Shown: positions 1 to 5,120 of the stretch, in pieces
Numbering within the stretch: the stretch's first letter is position 1
Layout: every line of letters begins with the position of its first letter
Assembly (NCBI GenBank): GCA_023134935.1
Contig: JAGLUD010000130.1
Location: 1 to 8,510 of the forward strand
Direction: 5' to 3'
Source of the DNA: Paracoccaceae bacterium
Lineage (GTDB): Bacteria > Pseudomonadota > Alphaproteobacteria > Rhodobacterales > Rhodobacteraceae
DNA length: 8,510 nt
Program-made: the position numbers and the translations under genes
Notes under the pieces: generated by a model
Told to the model about the DNA's origin: nothing
Seen by the model: only the letters and a program-made list of their open reading frames with translations
The model's database searches: none

Positions 1-329
1 TAGTGGTTACCCGCTGGCGGCATAATGCGCAGCGTGTGGAATTCTTTAGAAGCAGGGTAATCACCAGCAACTTCGGAGAAACGAGGGATAATACCGCCGC
101 CATAACCGAAAACGGAGAGCGTGCCGCCCTTCCAGAAGCCGAGACGCTCTTCATAACTATGGTTCAACTGACCCAGAAGGTCGTTCATCATAGGAGCGTA
201 TTGTGCGTCTTTGGTGTCACGTAGGCGTTTGATGCCCGTAACGAAGCTCGGCCAAGGGCCGCCTTCAAGTTGATCGAGCATCGGTGTTTCGTGCTGCGGA
301 TTAACCTTATCCTCGTTAGCGTCTTTCAT
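1..329 (-). CDS. dsrA: Dissimilatory (probably oxidative, reverse) sulfite reductase alpha subunit, N-terminal 109 residues; cut by window edge
   Basis: DsrA pairs with DsrB in the siroheme/[4Fe-4S] sulfite reductase of the cytoplasm; in sulfur oxidisers the enzyme runs in reverse, forming sulfite from protein-bound sulfur. Reading leftward from an ATG at 329-327, the frame is open to the window edge. Family motifs seen in order are ETPMLDQLEGGPWPSF (about residues 14-29), DLLGQLNHSYEER, FGYGGGIIPRFSE (about 75-87) and the stretch ending FHTLRIMPPAGNH. The siroheme and cluster cysteines lie beyond the edge. The start is set by GGGAGG at 342-337, seven bases upstream. The oxidative direction is inferred from the lithoautotroph-like gene context, not from residues visible here. 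The divergent siroheme synthase cluster supports the call. The fragment cannot show whether dsrB and other dsr genes follow. Confidence 0.93.
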   Translation of the reverse strand, partial: MKDANEDKVNPQHETPMLDQLEGGPWPSFVTGIKRLRDTKDAQYAPMMNDLLGQLNHSYEERLGFWKGGTLSVFGYGGGIIPRFSEVAGDYPASKEFHTLRIMPPAGNH

Positions 330-355
330 CTCGTATCCTCCCTGTAGTGCCCTAT

Positions 356-389
356 CTGGTTCCAAACCAGTCAGAGCAACTTTTGCTCT
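356..389 (-). promoter_or_regulatory. Two consecutive perfect hairpins in the dsrA leader
   Basis: CTGGTT-CCA-AACCAG (356-370) and AGAGCAA-CTT-TTGCTCT (373-389) are perfect inverted repeats with 6- and 7-bp stems and 3-base loops, only two bases apart. In the dsrA transcript they would form tandem stem-loops ending about 14 bases before the Shine-Dalgarno site. They could modulate translation or mRNA stability, or be protein-binding palindromes in DNA. No poly-U run follows, so a terminator is unlikely. Confidence 0.5.
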
Positions 390-410
390 TAGGTCGTTAA
401 TTCCTTCGCA

Positions 411-434
411 AAGCATATATTATTTGCAATGCTT
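411..434. repeat. Inverted repeat AAGCAT-N12-ATGCTT, possible operator
   Basis: AAGCAT at 411-416 is exactly complementary to ATGCTT at 429-434, with an AT-rich 12-base centre. The spacing of the arms, about two helical turns overall, suits a dimeric regulator better than an RNA hairpin. It overlaps the predicted dsrA transcription start and the -35 box of the opposite candidate promoter, so one bound protein could affect both directions. The regulator is unknown. Confidence 0.4.
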
Positions 435-453
435 CACTGTACATTTATATATT
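424..453 (+). promoter_or_regulatory. Candidate sigma-70 promoter for the dioxygenase-cysG unit
   Basis: TTGCAA (424-429) is followed after 16 or 18 bases by TATATA (446-451) or TATATT (448-453). The leader to the ATG at 565 would be about 100 bases. The -10 box shares bases with the candidate dsrA -10 box on the other strand, so the two polymerases could exclude each other. A weaker alternative lies further downstream (TAATAT at 522-527 with a poor -35 box). Confidence 0.3.
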
Positions 454-471
454 ACGATAATCGAATGTAAA
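444..471 (-). promoter_or_regulatory. Candidate sigma-70 promoter for dsrA
   Basis: On the minus strand TTTACA (471-466) and TATAAA (449-444) are separated by 16 bases, each one mismatch from its consensus box. Transcription would start near 437, giving a dsrA leader of roughly 108 bases that contains both small hairpins and starts inside the 411-434 dyad. The inverted repeat TACATT/AATGTA overlies the two boxes. In AT-rich DNA such matches also arise by chance, so this is a prediction. Confidence 0.4.
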
Positions 472-564
472 GGAAAACATGGGTTAACACTAACAGAGTT
501 ACGTCTAACATGCACTTTAGCTAATATTCTGTTAAACCCGACAATAATACTCGGAAAAGGCGTT

Positions 565-1476
565 ATGGAAAAACTTACTGGATTTACTGCAGATTCTCCC
601 TTCGATTTACGAAACTCCGAAGAATACTCGGATTGGCGAGACAAAAAGCTTTCGGCAGGAAAGCGCGCACTTGCCGCAGGCTTTGTCGAGATTTTGGACC
701 CGATGAACATGCGTGATTCGGAGGTTGAAGCGATTTTATCGCAATGTCGCGACACAAATATCGCGCTTTATTCGACGCCGCCAGAATCTGACGATTCGAT
801 TTTGCGCGGTAATTTGCGTGCAATGGCCGAAAGGCTGGGAATGGGCGAACCCGAGGGGCATCGATCAAAAGGCGAAGCGGCAATCGTTGCGCTGACGGTT
901 TCCAACCGTCCGAGCCAGCGTGGTTTCATTCCTTATACACGCAAAGCGATCAATTGGCATACGGATGGCTATTATAATGCGCCCGACAACACGATTCGCG
1001 GGTTTATCCTGCATTGTGTGCAGGATGCGATGGCTGGTGGGGTTAACCAAATACTGGACAATGACATCGCCTATATCCGTCTGCGCGACGAAAACCCTGA
1101 CTATATAACCGCGCTAATGCACCCGCAGGTGATGACCATCCCCGAAACGCACGAGGAAGACGGCACTTTGCGCCCAGCCTCCGTTGGGCCGGTGTTTCAT
1201 GTCGAGGGTGACGACCTGATTATGCGTTACACGGCGCGGACCCGTTCGATTGAATGGCGGGATGATCCTGTAACCCGCGAGGCCGTCGCCTTCCTGCAAA
1301 ACCTGCTGATTGAAGGGGATCCGCTGATGCTTGAGGCCAAAATGAAACCCGGTCAGGGTGTCTTTAATAATAACGCGCTACATAACCGCACCGCTTTCGA
1401 TCCATCAGAGGTTGGAAACCATAGCCGCCGCATTATGTATCGCGTAAGGTTTAACAAACGAATTGGGAGTACCTAA
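565..1476 (+). CDS. TauD/TfdA-type Fe(II)/2-oxoglutarate-dependent dioxygenase, substrate unknown
   Basis: This 303-residue protein shows the core of the TauD/TfdA/gamma-butyrobetaine hydroxylase superfamily, in which a non-haem iron oxidises a substrate while 2-oxoglutarate becomes succinate and CO2. The iron ligands are read as H132 and D134 (NWHTDGYY) and the distal H273 (NNALHNRTAF). R288 or R289 in HSRRIMYRVRF is the likely 2-oxoglutarate anchor. There is no signal peptide, so it is cytosolic. The ATG at 565 is chosen because AAAAGG lies four bases upstream and homology-like sequence begins there; a TTG extension to 424 reads through the promoter region. It is the first gene of a unit ending in cysG and diverges from dsrA. 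Context hints at sulfonate or another organosulfur substrate, or a role in Dsr maturation, but nothing in the sequence fixes the substrate. Confidence 0.88.
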   Translation: MEKLTGFTADSPFDLRNSEEYSDWRDKKLSAGKRALAAGFVEILDPMNMRDSEVEAILSQCRDTNIALYSTPPESDDSILRGNLRAMAERLGMGEPEGHRSKGEAAIVALTVSNRPSQRGFIPYTRKAINWHTDGYYNAPDNTIRGFILHCVQDAMAGGVNQILDNDIAYIRLRDENPDYITALMHPQVMTIPETHEEDGTLRPASVGPVFHVEGDDLIMRYTARTRSIEWRDDPVTREAVAFLQNLLIEGDPLMLEAKMKPGQGVFNNNALHNRTAFDPSEVGNHSRRIMYRVRFNKRIGST

Positions 1477-1477
1477 A

Positions 1478-1675
1478 ATGGCAATGCTATCAGATCTAAT
1501 CATCGGCCACCCCGACGTGGACAGTTTCGCACAACTGGAACGCCTTGTGGCACATGCAGGTGAATCTGGCGTTATGTTCATGGAATATGACGTCAAACCC
1601 GACTATCGCGACACCCCAAAAAAATGGGAATGGCGTCTAGAGGCCGTATTCACACGGGGTACAAAATATGACTGA
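1478..1675 (+). CDS. Small acidic protein of unknown function (65 aa)
   Basis: I do not recognise this family. The ATG at 1478 follows the dioxygenase stop by one base and has GGGAG at 1465-1469 with an 8-base spacer, so it looks genuinely translated; a TTG further upstream would overlap the dioxygenase. The protein has a helix-like N-terminal half (SFAQLERLVAHAGES), then an aromatic and charged segment with MEYDVKPDY and KKWEWRLEAVF. It has no cysteine, no membrane segment and no signal peptide, which argues against a metal-cluster or thiol carrier role. Its stop overlaps the next ORF by 8 bases, suggesting coupled translation. Its place between a dioxygenase and siroheme synthase makes a role as a partner or subunit of one of them plausible, but this is inference. 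Confidence 0.75.
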   Translation: MAMLSDLIIGHPDVDSFAQLERLVAHAGESGVMFMEYDVKPDYRDTPKKWEWRLEAVFTRGTKYD

Positions 1676-1880
1676 GGGTGAAGATGCGATCCTGATCAAG
1701 GAAATGGCGCTACCATTCCAGAAATCTGCAACGCTGAAGGATGTGACCCTTTTTGGTGGCATGAAAGTGTTGCGGATGACATTTCGGGAACGTAAACGGT
1801 TTACAATGATCGACCTTGATCCGAACACGGCTACCGAGTTCGCTGAATCGCTGCTCGCTTGGGCTGAAGAGAATAAATAG
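1668..1880 (+). CDS. Small protein of unknown function (70 aa)
   Basis: I do not recognise this family. Translation is likely coupled to the 65-aa protein, whose last 8 bases it overlaps; GGGG at 1656-1659 lies 8 bases before the ATG. The sequence suggests a compact fold: strand-like stretches (AILIKEMALPF, DVTLFGGMKVLRMTFR, RFTMIDL) followed by an amphipathic C-terminal helix starting at DPNTATEFAESLLAWAEE. It lacks cysteine and histidine, so it is unlikely to bind metal or a cluster. It ends 9 bases before cysG. It may be an accessory or regulatory subunit of the dioxygenase or of siroheme synthesis. Confidence 0.78.
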   Translation: MTEGEDAILIKEMALPFQKSATLKDVTLFGGMKVLRMTFRERKRFTMIDLDPNTATEFAESLLAWAEENK

Positions 1881-1889
1881 GATACGACC

Positions 1890-3329
1890 ATGGATCATCT
1901 ACCCATTTTCCTTGATGTTAAAGGCAAGAAAGTCATCGTTGACGGGGGTGGCACGCTTGCTGCCCGCCGTGTTGAACGTGCACTTGATGCCGGCGCGATG
2001 GTCCATGTTCATGCAGAAGAACTGGGTGGTGAATTTCGCGAACTGAAAAACCACCCATCGCTAACCCACCACACACAGGCACCGCGTTTACCTGATTTCG
2101 TCGGCGCTGCTGTTGCTTATGGTGCGACAGAAGATGAAGCACGCGACCGGCACCTATATGACATGGCCAACCACAACCATGTGCTGGCCAATGTCGCTGA
2201 TGTAACCGAATACTGCGATTTCATAACGCCCTCCATAATCGACCGCTCACCTTTGGTTATTGCCATTTCATCTGGTGGCGCGGCCCCGATCATAGCCCGT
2301 ATTTTGCGCGCGCGGATCGAAGCGATTTTGCCCGCTGCGTATGGTAAACTTGCCGCGTTTTCCGGACGGTTGCGCGAACGGGTGATGGCGAAGCTGAAAA
2401 CACCTGAATCTCGTCGTATGTTCTGGGAAAGCACCATCGACGGGCCTGTCGCAGACACTTTCCTTGCGGGCGACGTTAAAGGCGCGAAAAAACAGTTCTT
2501 GAAAGCTCTAGACGAAACAGCGCTTGGTCAAGACATTGAAAACGTCGGCGAGGTTTACCTCGTCGGGGCTGGCCCCGGCGACCCGGACCTACTGACTTTC
2601 CGCGCCCTGCACTTGATGCAACGTGCCGATGTCGTTCTGTATGATCGTCTAATTGGCGACGGTATCATCAATCTGGTGCGTCGTGACGCCGAACGTATTT
2701 ATGTTGGCAAAAGTCCGAATAACCATGCGCTGACCCAAACTGAAATCTCGGCGTTGTTGGTCAAACTGGCAAAAGAGGGCAAGCGGGTGTTGCGCCTTAA
2801 GGGCGGTGATCCGTTTATCTTTGGTCGTGGCGGTGAAGAATTGGAAGCTTTGGCTGCAGCCGATGTACCATTCCAAGTCATCCCCGGTATCACAGCGGCA
2901 TCTGGTTGCGCATCTTACGCCGGCATCCCACTAACGCACCGCGATCATGCGCAATCTTGTGTGTTTGTTACCGCGCACGGCAAAGATGGCGTGCTTTCGC
3001 TGGACTGGGAAACAATGGCGCGACCGGGTCAAACGGTTGCCATCTATATGGGTCGCTCCTCGTTGGATTTCCTGATGGAAGAATTCATCCGCCGCGGCGT
3101 GGATCCCAACACGCCAGCTGCCATCGTTGATAATGGAACGCGGCCTAACCAACAGGTCGTAAAAGGGACGCTATCCAACTTGTTCGAGAGGGCCGAGGCC
3201 GCCGAACTTCCCGGCCCCGCGCTGGTGATTATTGGTTCGGTGGTGGAACTAAGCGACACGCTGAACTGGTATAAAAACTACGAAGCCGACAAACACACTA
3301 TGAGCTTGAGTGCGAGTGTGGAGTTGTAA
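1890..3329 (+). CDS. cysG: Siroheme synthase (uroporphyrinogen-III C-methyltransferase / precorrin-2 dehydrogenase / sirohydrochlorin ferrochelatase)
   Basis: CysG converts uroporphyrinogen III to siroheme: two SAM methylations, NAD-dependent oxidation and iron insertion. The 479 residues align along their length with the E. coli enzyme. The N-terminal dehydrogenase/chelatase half has the MDHLPIF start, a GGG NAD loop (19-21), D104 in NVAD, the PSIIDRSP motif and SSGG with S128. The C-terminal SUMT half has VGAGPGDPDLLT (225-236), D252 and K274 at the positions of the E. coli catalytic pair, GDPFIFGRGGEE (306-317) and PGITAASG. One difference is D18 before the glycine loop, where E. coli has V. 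AGGA at 1879-1882 sets the start. The tail runs about 15 residues past the usual NWYKN end and overlaps the convergent transporter gene. The obvious customer is DsrAB, encoded divergently nearby. Confidence 0.97.
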   Translation: MDHLPIFLDVKGKKVIVDGGGTLAARRVERALDAGAMVHVHAEELGGEFRELKNHPSLTHHTQAPRLPDFVGAAVAYGATEDEARDRHLYDMANHNHVLANVADVTEYCDFITPSIIDRSPLVIAISSGGAAPIIARILRARIEAILPAAYGKLAAFSGRLRERVMAKLKTPESRRMFWESTIDGPVADTFLAGDVKGAKKQFLKALDETALGQDIENVGEVYLVGAGPGDPDLLTFRALHLMQRADVVLYDRLIGDGIINLVRRDAERIYVGKSPNNHALTQTEISALLVKLAKEGKRVLRLKGGDPFIFGRGGEELEALAAADVPFQVIPGITAASGCASYAGIPLTHRDHAQSCVFVTAHGKDGVLSLDWETMARPGQTVAIYMGRSSLDFLMEEFIRRGVDPNTPAAIVDNGTRPNQQVVKGTLSNLFERAEAAELPGPALVIIGSVVELSDTLNWYKNYEADKHTMSLSASVEL

Positions 3330-3957
3330 CTTCACAACTCCCACCGCTCTTTTTCTCGGCCAAAGCCTGCCGCACGATCTGCGTTGCGCTGTTCATAAAC
3401 AAACCTGCCATCACGCCCGCTACAACCAAATCCGGCCAACCACTCGCCGTGCCCCAGACACCCAGCGCCGCGATCATCACAGCCACATTGCCGATTGCAT
3501 CGTTGCGCGAGCATAGCCAGACGGACCGCACATTCGCGTCCCCGTCCTTATATTTCATCAGTAGCAGCACCGAAGTCACGTTCGCCGCCAGTGCCAGAAA
3601 GCCGATCATTCCCATGATCTCGGCCTGCGGAACTCCGATGTAAAACACCCGCCAAACGGTCGATCCAGCCACCCAAAGCCCCATTGCAAACAAGGTAAAT
3701 GCCTTGAACAACGCTGCATTCGTTCGAACCGCGACACTTGCGCCAATCGCCGCCAGCGAAATCCCGTAAGTCATCGCATCGCCCATAAAGTCAAGCGCAT
3801 CCGCCTGCAACGCTTGCGACCCAGCCAACTGCCCAGCCGCCATTTCCACAAAAAACATCGCCGCGTTGATCGCAATCACGACCCACAATATCCGCTTATA
3901 TTGCACCGACATCCCGTCGAACGTTTTTTGGGGTCCTGAACAACCACAGTCTGACAT
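3298..3957 (-). CDS. CDF-type metal cation transporter, short form with altered metal-site residues
   Basis: This is a 219-residue inner-membrane protein with six predicted helices (about 22-42, 54-74, 80-104, 112-134, 150-170 and 174-197), resembling cation diffusion facilitators that export divalent metals against protons. It ends soon after helix 6, so it lacks the usual cytoplasmic metal-binding domain. Where CDF proteins have an HxxxD pair in helices 2 and 5, this one reads D53-x-x-D56-x-x-x-D60 (ADALDFMGD) and C149-x-x-x-D153 (CSRND). Histidine is thus replaced by aspartate and cysteine. The N-terminus has CGC and the C-terminus HSH. The ATG at 3957 is preferred because AGGA lies seven bases upstream; a TTG at 3987 would reach into the promoter. 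It is expressed from the MerR operator at 3989-4019, which predicts metal induction. Metal identity is unknown. Confidence 0.85.
   Translation of the reverse strand: MSDCGCSGPQKTFDGMSVQYKRILWVVIAINAAMFFVEMAAGQLAGSQALQADALDFMGDAMTYGISLAAIGASVAVRTNAALFKAFTLFAMGLWVAGSTVWRVFYIGVPQAEIMGMIGFLALAANVTSVLLLMKYKDGDANVRSVWLCSRNDAIGNVAVMIAALGVWGTASGWPDLVVAGVMAGLFMNSATQIVRQALAEKKSGGSCEVTTPHSHSSS
3318..3354 (+). terminator. Probable rho-independent terminator of the cysG unit
   Basis: GGAGTTGT (3320-3327) pairs perfectly with ACAACTCC (3334-3341) around a 6-base loop, and the stem extends by two pairs (GT/AC) if one C is bulged. A TTTTT run follows at 3350-3354, about six bases after the stem. The cysG stop codon sits at the top of the stem. 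The structure lies inside the 3' coding end of the convergent transporter gene, so the sequence does double duty. No T-run exists on the minus side, so it should work in one direction only. Confidence 0.55.
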
Positions 3958-3988
3958 TTTCGAATCCTCTTCCTTTATCCTTCCCAAG

Positions 3989-4019
3989 AATATAATCTCT
4001 CTAGTGACTATAGCTTCAA
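3989..4019 (-). promoter_or_regulatory. MerR-type operator-promoter of the transporter gene (19-bp spacer)
   Basis: On the minus strand TTGAAG (4019-4014) and TATATT (3994-3989) are separated by 19 bases, the overlong spacing typical of promoters untwisted by MerR-family activators. The spacer holds the near-perfect dyad CTATAGTCACTAGAG (4013-3999, one mismatched pair), close in form to known ZntR/CadR/PbrR operators. The regulator gene diverges from it. TATAAT at 3991-3996 on the plus strand may be the merR gene's own -10 box, which would make it autoregulated, though I see no good -35 box for it. Confidence 0.85.
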
Positions 4020-4034
4020 GAGGTTTTTTGAGAA

Positions 4035-4448
4035 ATGTTGTCCATCGGTGAGTTATCCCGCAAAACCGGCGTCAAAGTCCCGACGATCCGGTATTATGAA
4101 CAGATGAAACTGGTCACCGCGCCGGAGCGATCCGAGGGCAATCAGCGGCGATATTCCAATGTGGAGCTGGAACGGCTAACGTTTATCAAACACGCCCGCG
4201 ATCTTGGCCTGAAAATCGACGCAATCCGCGAATTACTGGACCTATCGGCCCACCCCGAACAACCTTGCGAAGATGCTAATCGCATTGCCGAAGACCACCT
4301 TGTGGCCACACGCGAACGGATCGCTCAACTGCAACGGCTAGAGGCCGAGTTGATGCGGATAACTACGGGTTGCCAAGGTGATAGCATTAAGGATTGTTAC
4401 GTGATCCAATCGCTGTCGGATCACGCGCTATGTCAGGACGGACATTAA
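4035..4448 (+). CDS. MerR-family heavy-metal-responsive regulator (ZntR/CadR-like)
   Basis: This 137-residue DNA-binding protein has the MerR winged helix-turn-helix at residues 2-70 (IGELSRKTGVKVPTIRYYEQ, then RRYSNVELERLTFIKHARDLG). A dimerisation helix follows at about 78-110, then a short C-terminal metal loop. Metal-ligand candidates are C78, C113, C121, H130, C133 and H137; C78 and C113 match C79 and C114 of ZntR. The SoxR [2Fe-2S] cysteine pattern is absent, and CueR-type copper sensing is less likely given the C78 position. Zinc, cadmium, lead or cobalt are all possible. AAGAGG at 4018-4023 or GAG at 4030-4032 precede the ATG. It should activate the divergent transporter gene. Its stop codon directly abuts that of the convergent phosphoglycolate phosphatase gene with no spacer. 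Confidence 0.9.
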   Translation: MLSIGELSRKTGVKVPTIRYYEQMKLVTAPERSEGNQRRYSNVELERLTFIKHARDLGLKIDAIRELLDLSAHPEQPCEDANRIAEDHLVATRERIAQLQRLEAELMRITTGCQGDSIKDCYVIQSLSDHALCQDGH

Positions 4449-5120
4449 TTAAAGCGTTACGGTCTTCTCGTTCACCGCAGACAGAAACCCTGCCAAATCC
4501 GCAAACGTGCTGAAGCGCGTAGTGTGCTCGATCTCGCTAACAGGGCTTTTGCGATAACCATTCGTAAACAGTGAAAACTTGATCCCTGCCGCAACAGCCG
4601 TTTCGGAATCCACCTCACTGTCGCCTACGTACCAAACGTCATCTGTTCCCAATTGTTTGACGCAATCGTGCAGCATCGCTGGGTCAGGCTTGCGTGTCGG
4701 TAAGCTGTCACCGCCCACTACAGCGTTGAAGTAGCTGCTTATTTTCAGCCCATCAAGCACCTGCAATGTAATGCCATGCACTTTATTGGTGCAAACGCCC
4801 ATCACATATCCTCGCTGCTGCAACATATCCAGTGCATCGCGAACACCGGGATAAAGCACTGTCTGCGCAACCGGATTTTCGGAGTACAGCTTTTCAAATG
4901 TTTCGGTCATTTCCGCATGACGTTTTTCGGTGAACTCAATGTCCGAATGTGCCATCACGCGCTTCACCAAAGTCGGCACACCATTGCCGATGAAAGAGCG
5001 GATCACATCCAGCGACAACGGCTGATAGCCCATCGATCGCAACAACGCATTTGCCGTTGCTCGTAGGTCCGGTGCGGAATCGCAAAGGGTTCCATCTAGG
5101 TCAAATATTACAGCGCGCAT
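4449..5120 (-). CDS. gph: Phosphoglycolate phosphatase (HAD family), last gene of the cbb operon
   Basis: This enzyme hydrolyses 2-phosphoglycolate, the toxic product of RuBisCO oxygenation, to glycolate; in cbb operons it is called CbbZ. The 223-residue HAD protein has motif I DLDGT with nucleophile D7 and acid D9, motif II at T111 (CTN), K144 in RKPDP, and motif III GDSEVD with D167 and D171. A helical cap lies between residues 15 and 85. The start at 5120 is chosen because it forms a TAATG overlap with the upstream redoxin stop and has AAGGA six bases ahead; an in-frame ATG at 5135 would add five residues. Clustering with cbbY and the aldolase supports the photorespiratory role over a general sugar phosphatase. 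Confidence 0.9.
   Translation of the reverse strand: MRAVIFDLDGTLCDSAPDLRATANALLRSMGYQPLSLDVIRSFIGNGVPTLVKRVMAHSDIEFTEKRHAEMTETFEKLYSENPVAQTVLYPGVRDALDMLQQRGYVMGVCTNKVHGITLQVLDGLKISSYFNAVVGGDSLPTRKPDPAMLHDCVKQLGTDDVWYVGDSEVDSETAVAAGIKFSLFTNGYRKSPVSEIEHTTRFSTFADLAGFLSAVNEKTVTL

Larger units (their letters stand above)
330..564. promoter_or_regulatory. Divergent intergenic control region between dsrA and the dioxygenase-cysG unit
   Basis: This AT-rich 235-bp gap is the largest non-coding stretch in the window and must hold promoters for both divergent units. It contains two small perfect hairpins near dsrA (356-370 and 373-389), a dyad at 411-434, a second inverted repeat TACATT/AATGTA at 440-445 and 464-469, a short palindrome CGAT-A-ATCG at 455-463, and CTAACA repeated at 490-495 and 505-510. 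Candidate sigma-70 boxes for both directions overlap around 444-453. I see no tRNA and no credible small gene in it. Confidence 0.7.

Noticed and set aside
3..224. Plus-strand ORF opposite dsrA
   Set aside because: It is antisense to a sequence with unmistakable DsrA motifs.
481..539. GGGTTAAC and GTTAAACCC as a long-range inverted repeat
   Set aside because: The arms differ by one inserted base and are about 42 bases apart, too weak to call a site.
424..564. TTG-started N-terminal extension of the dioxygenase
   Set aside because: It runs through the promoter dyads, its composition is AT-rich and unlike coding sequence here, and the ATG at 565 has its own ribosome site.
330..564. Riboswitch or tRNA in the divergent region
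   Set aside because: No cloverleaf, no conserved riboswitch core I know and no transcription terminator; only short hairpins.
420..755. Minus-strand ORF of 111 codons crossing the intergenic region into the dioxygenase
   Set aside because: It overlaps the dioxygenase N-terminus and the divergent promoter region, and nothing in its translation suggests a protein family.
2117..2458. Minus-strand ORF of 113 codons inside cysG
   Set aside because: It is antisense to conserved siroheme synthase motifs and has no motif of its own.
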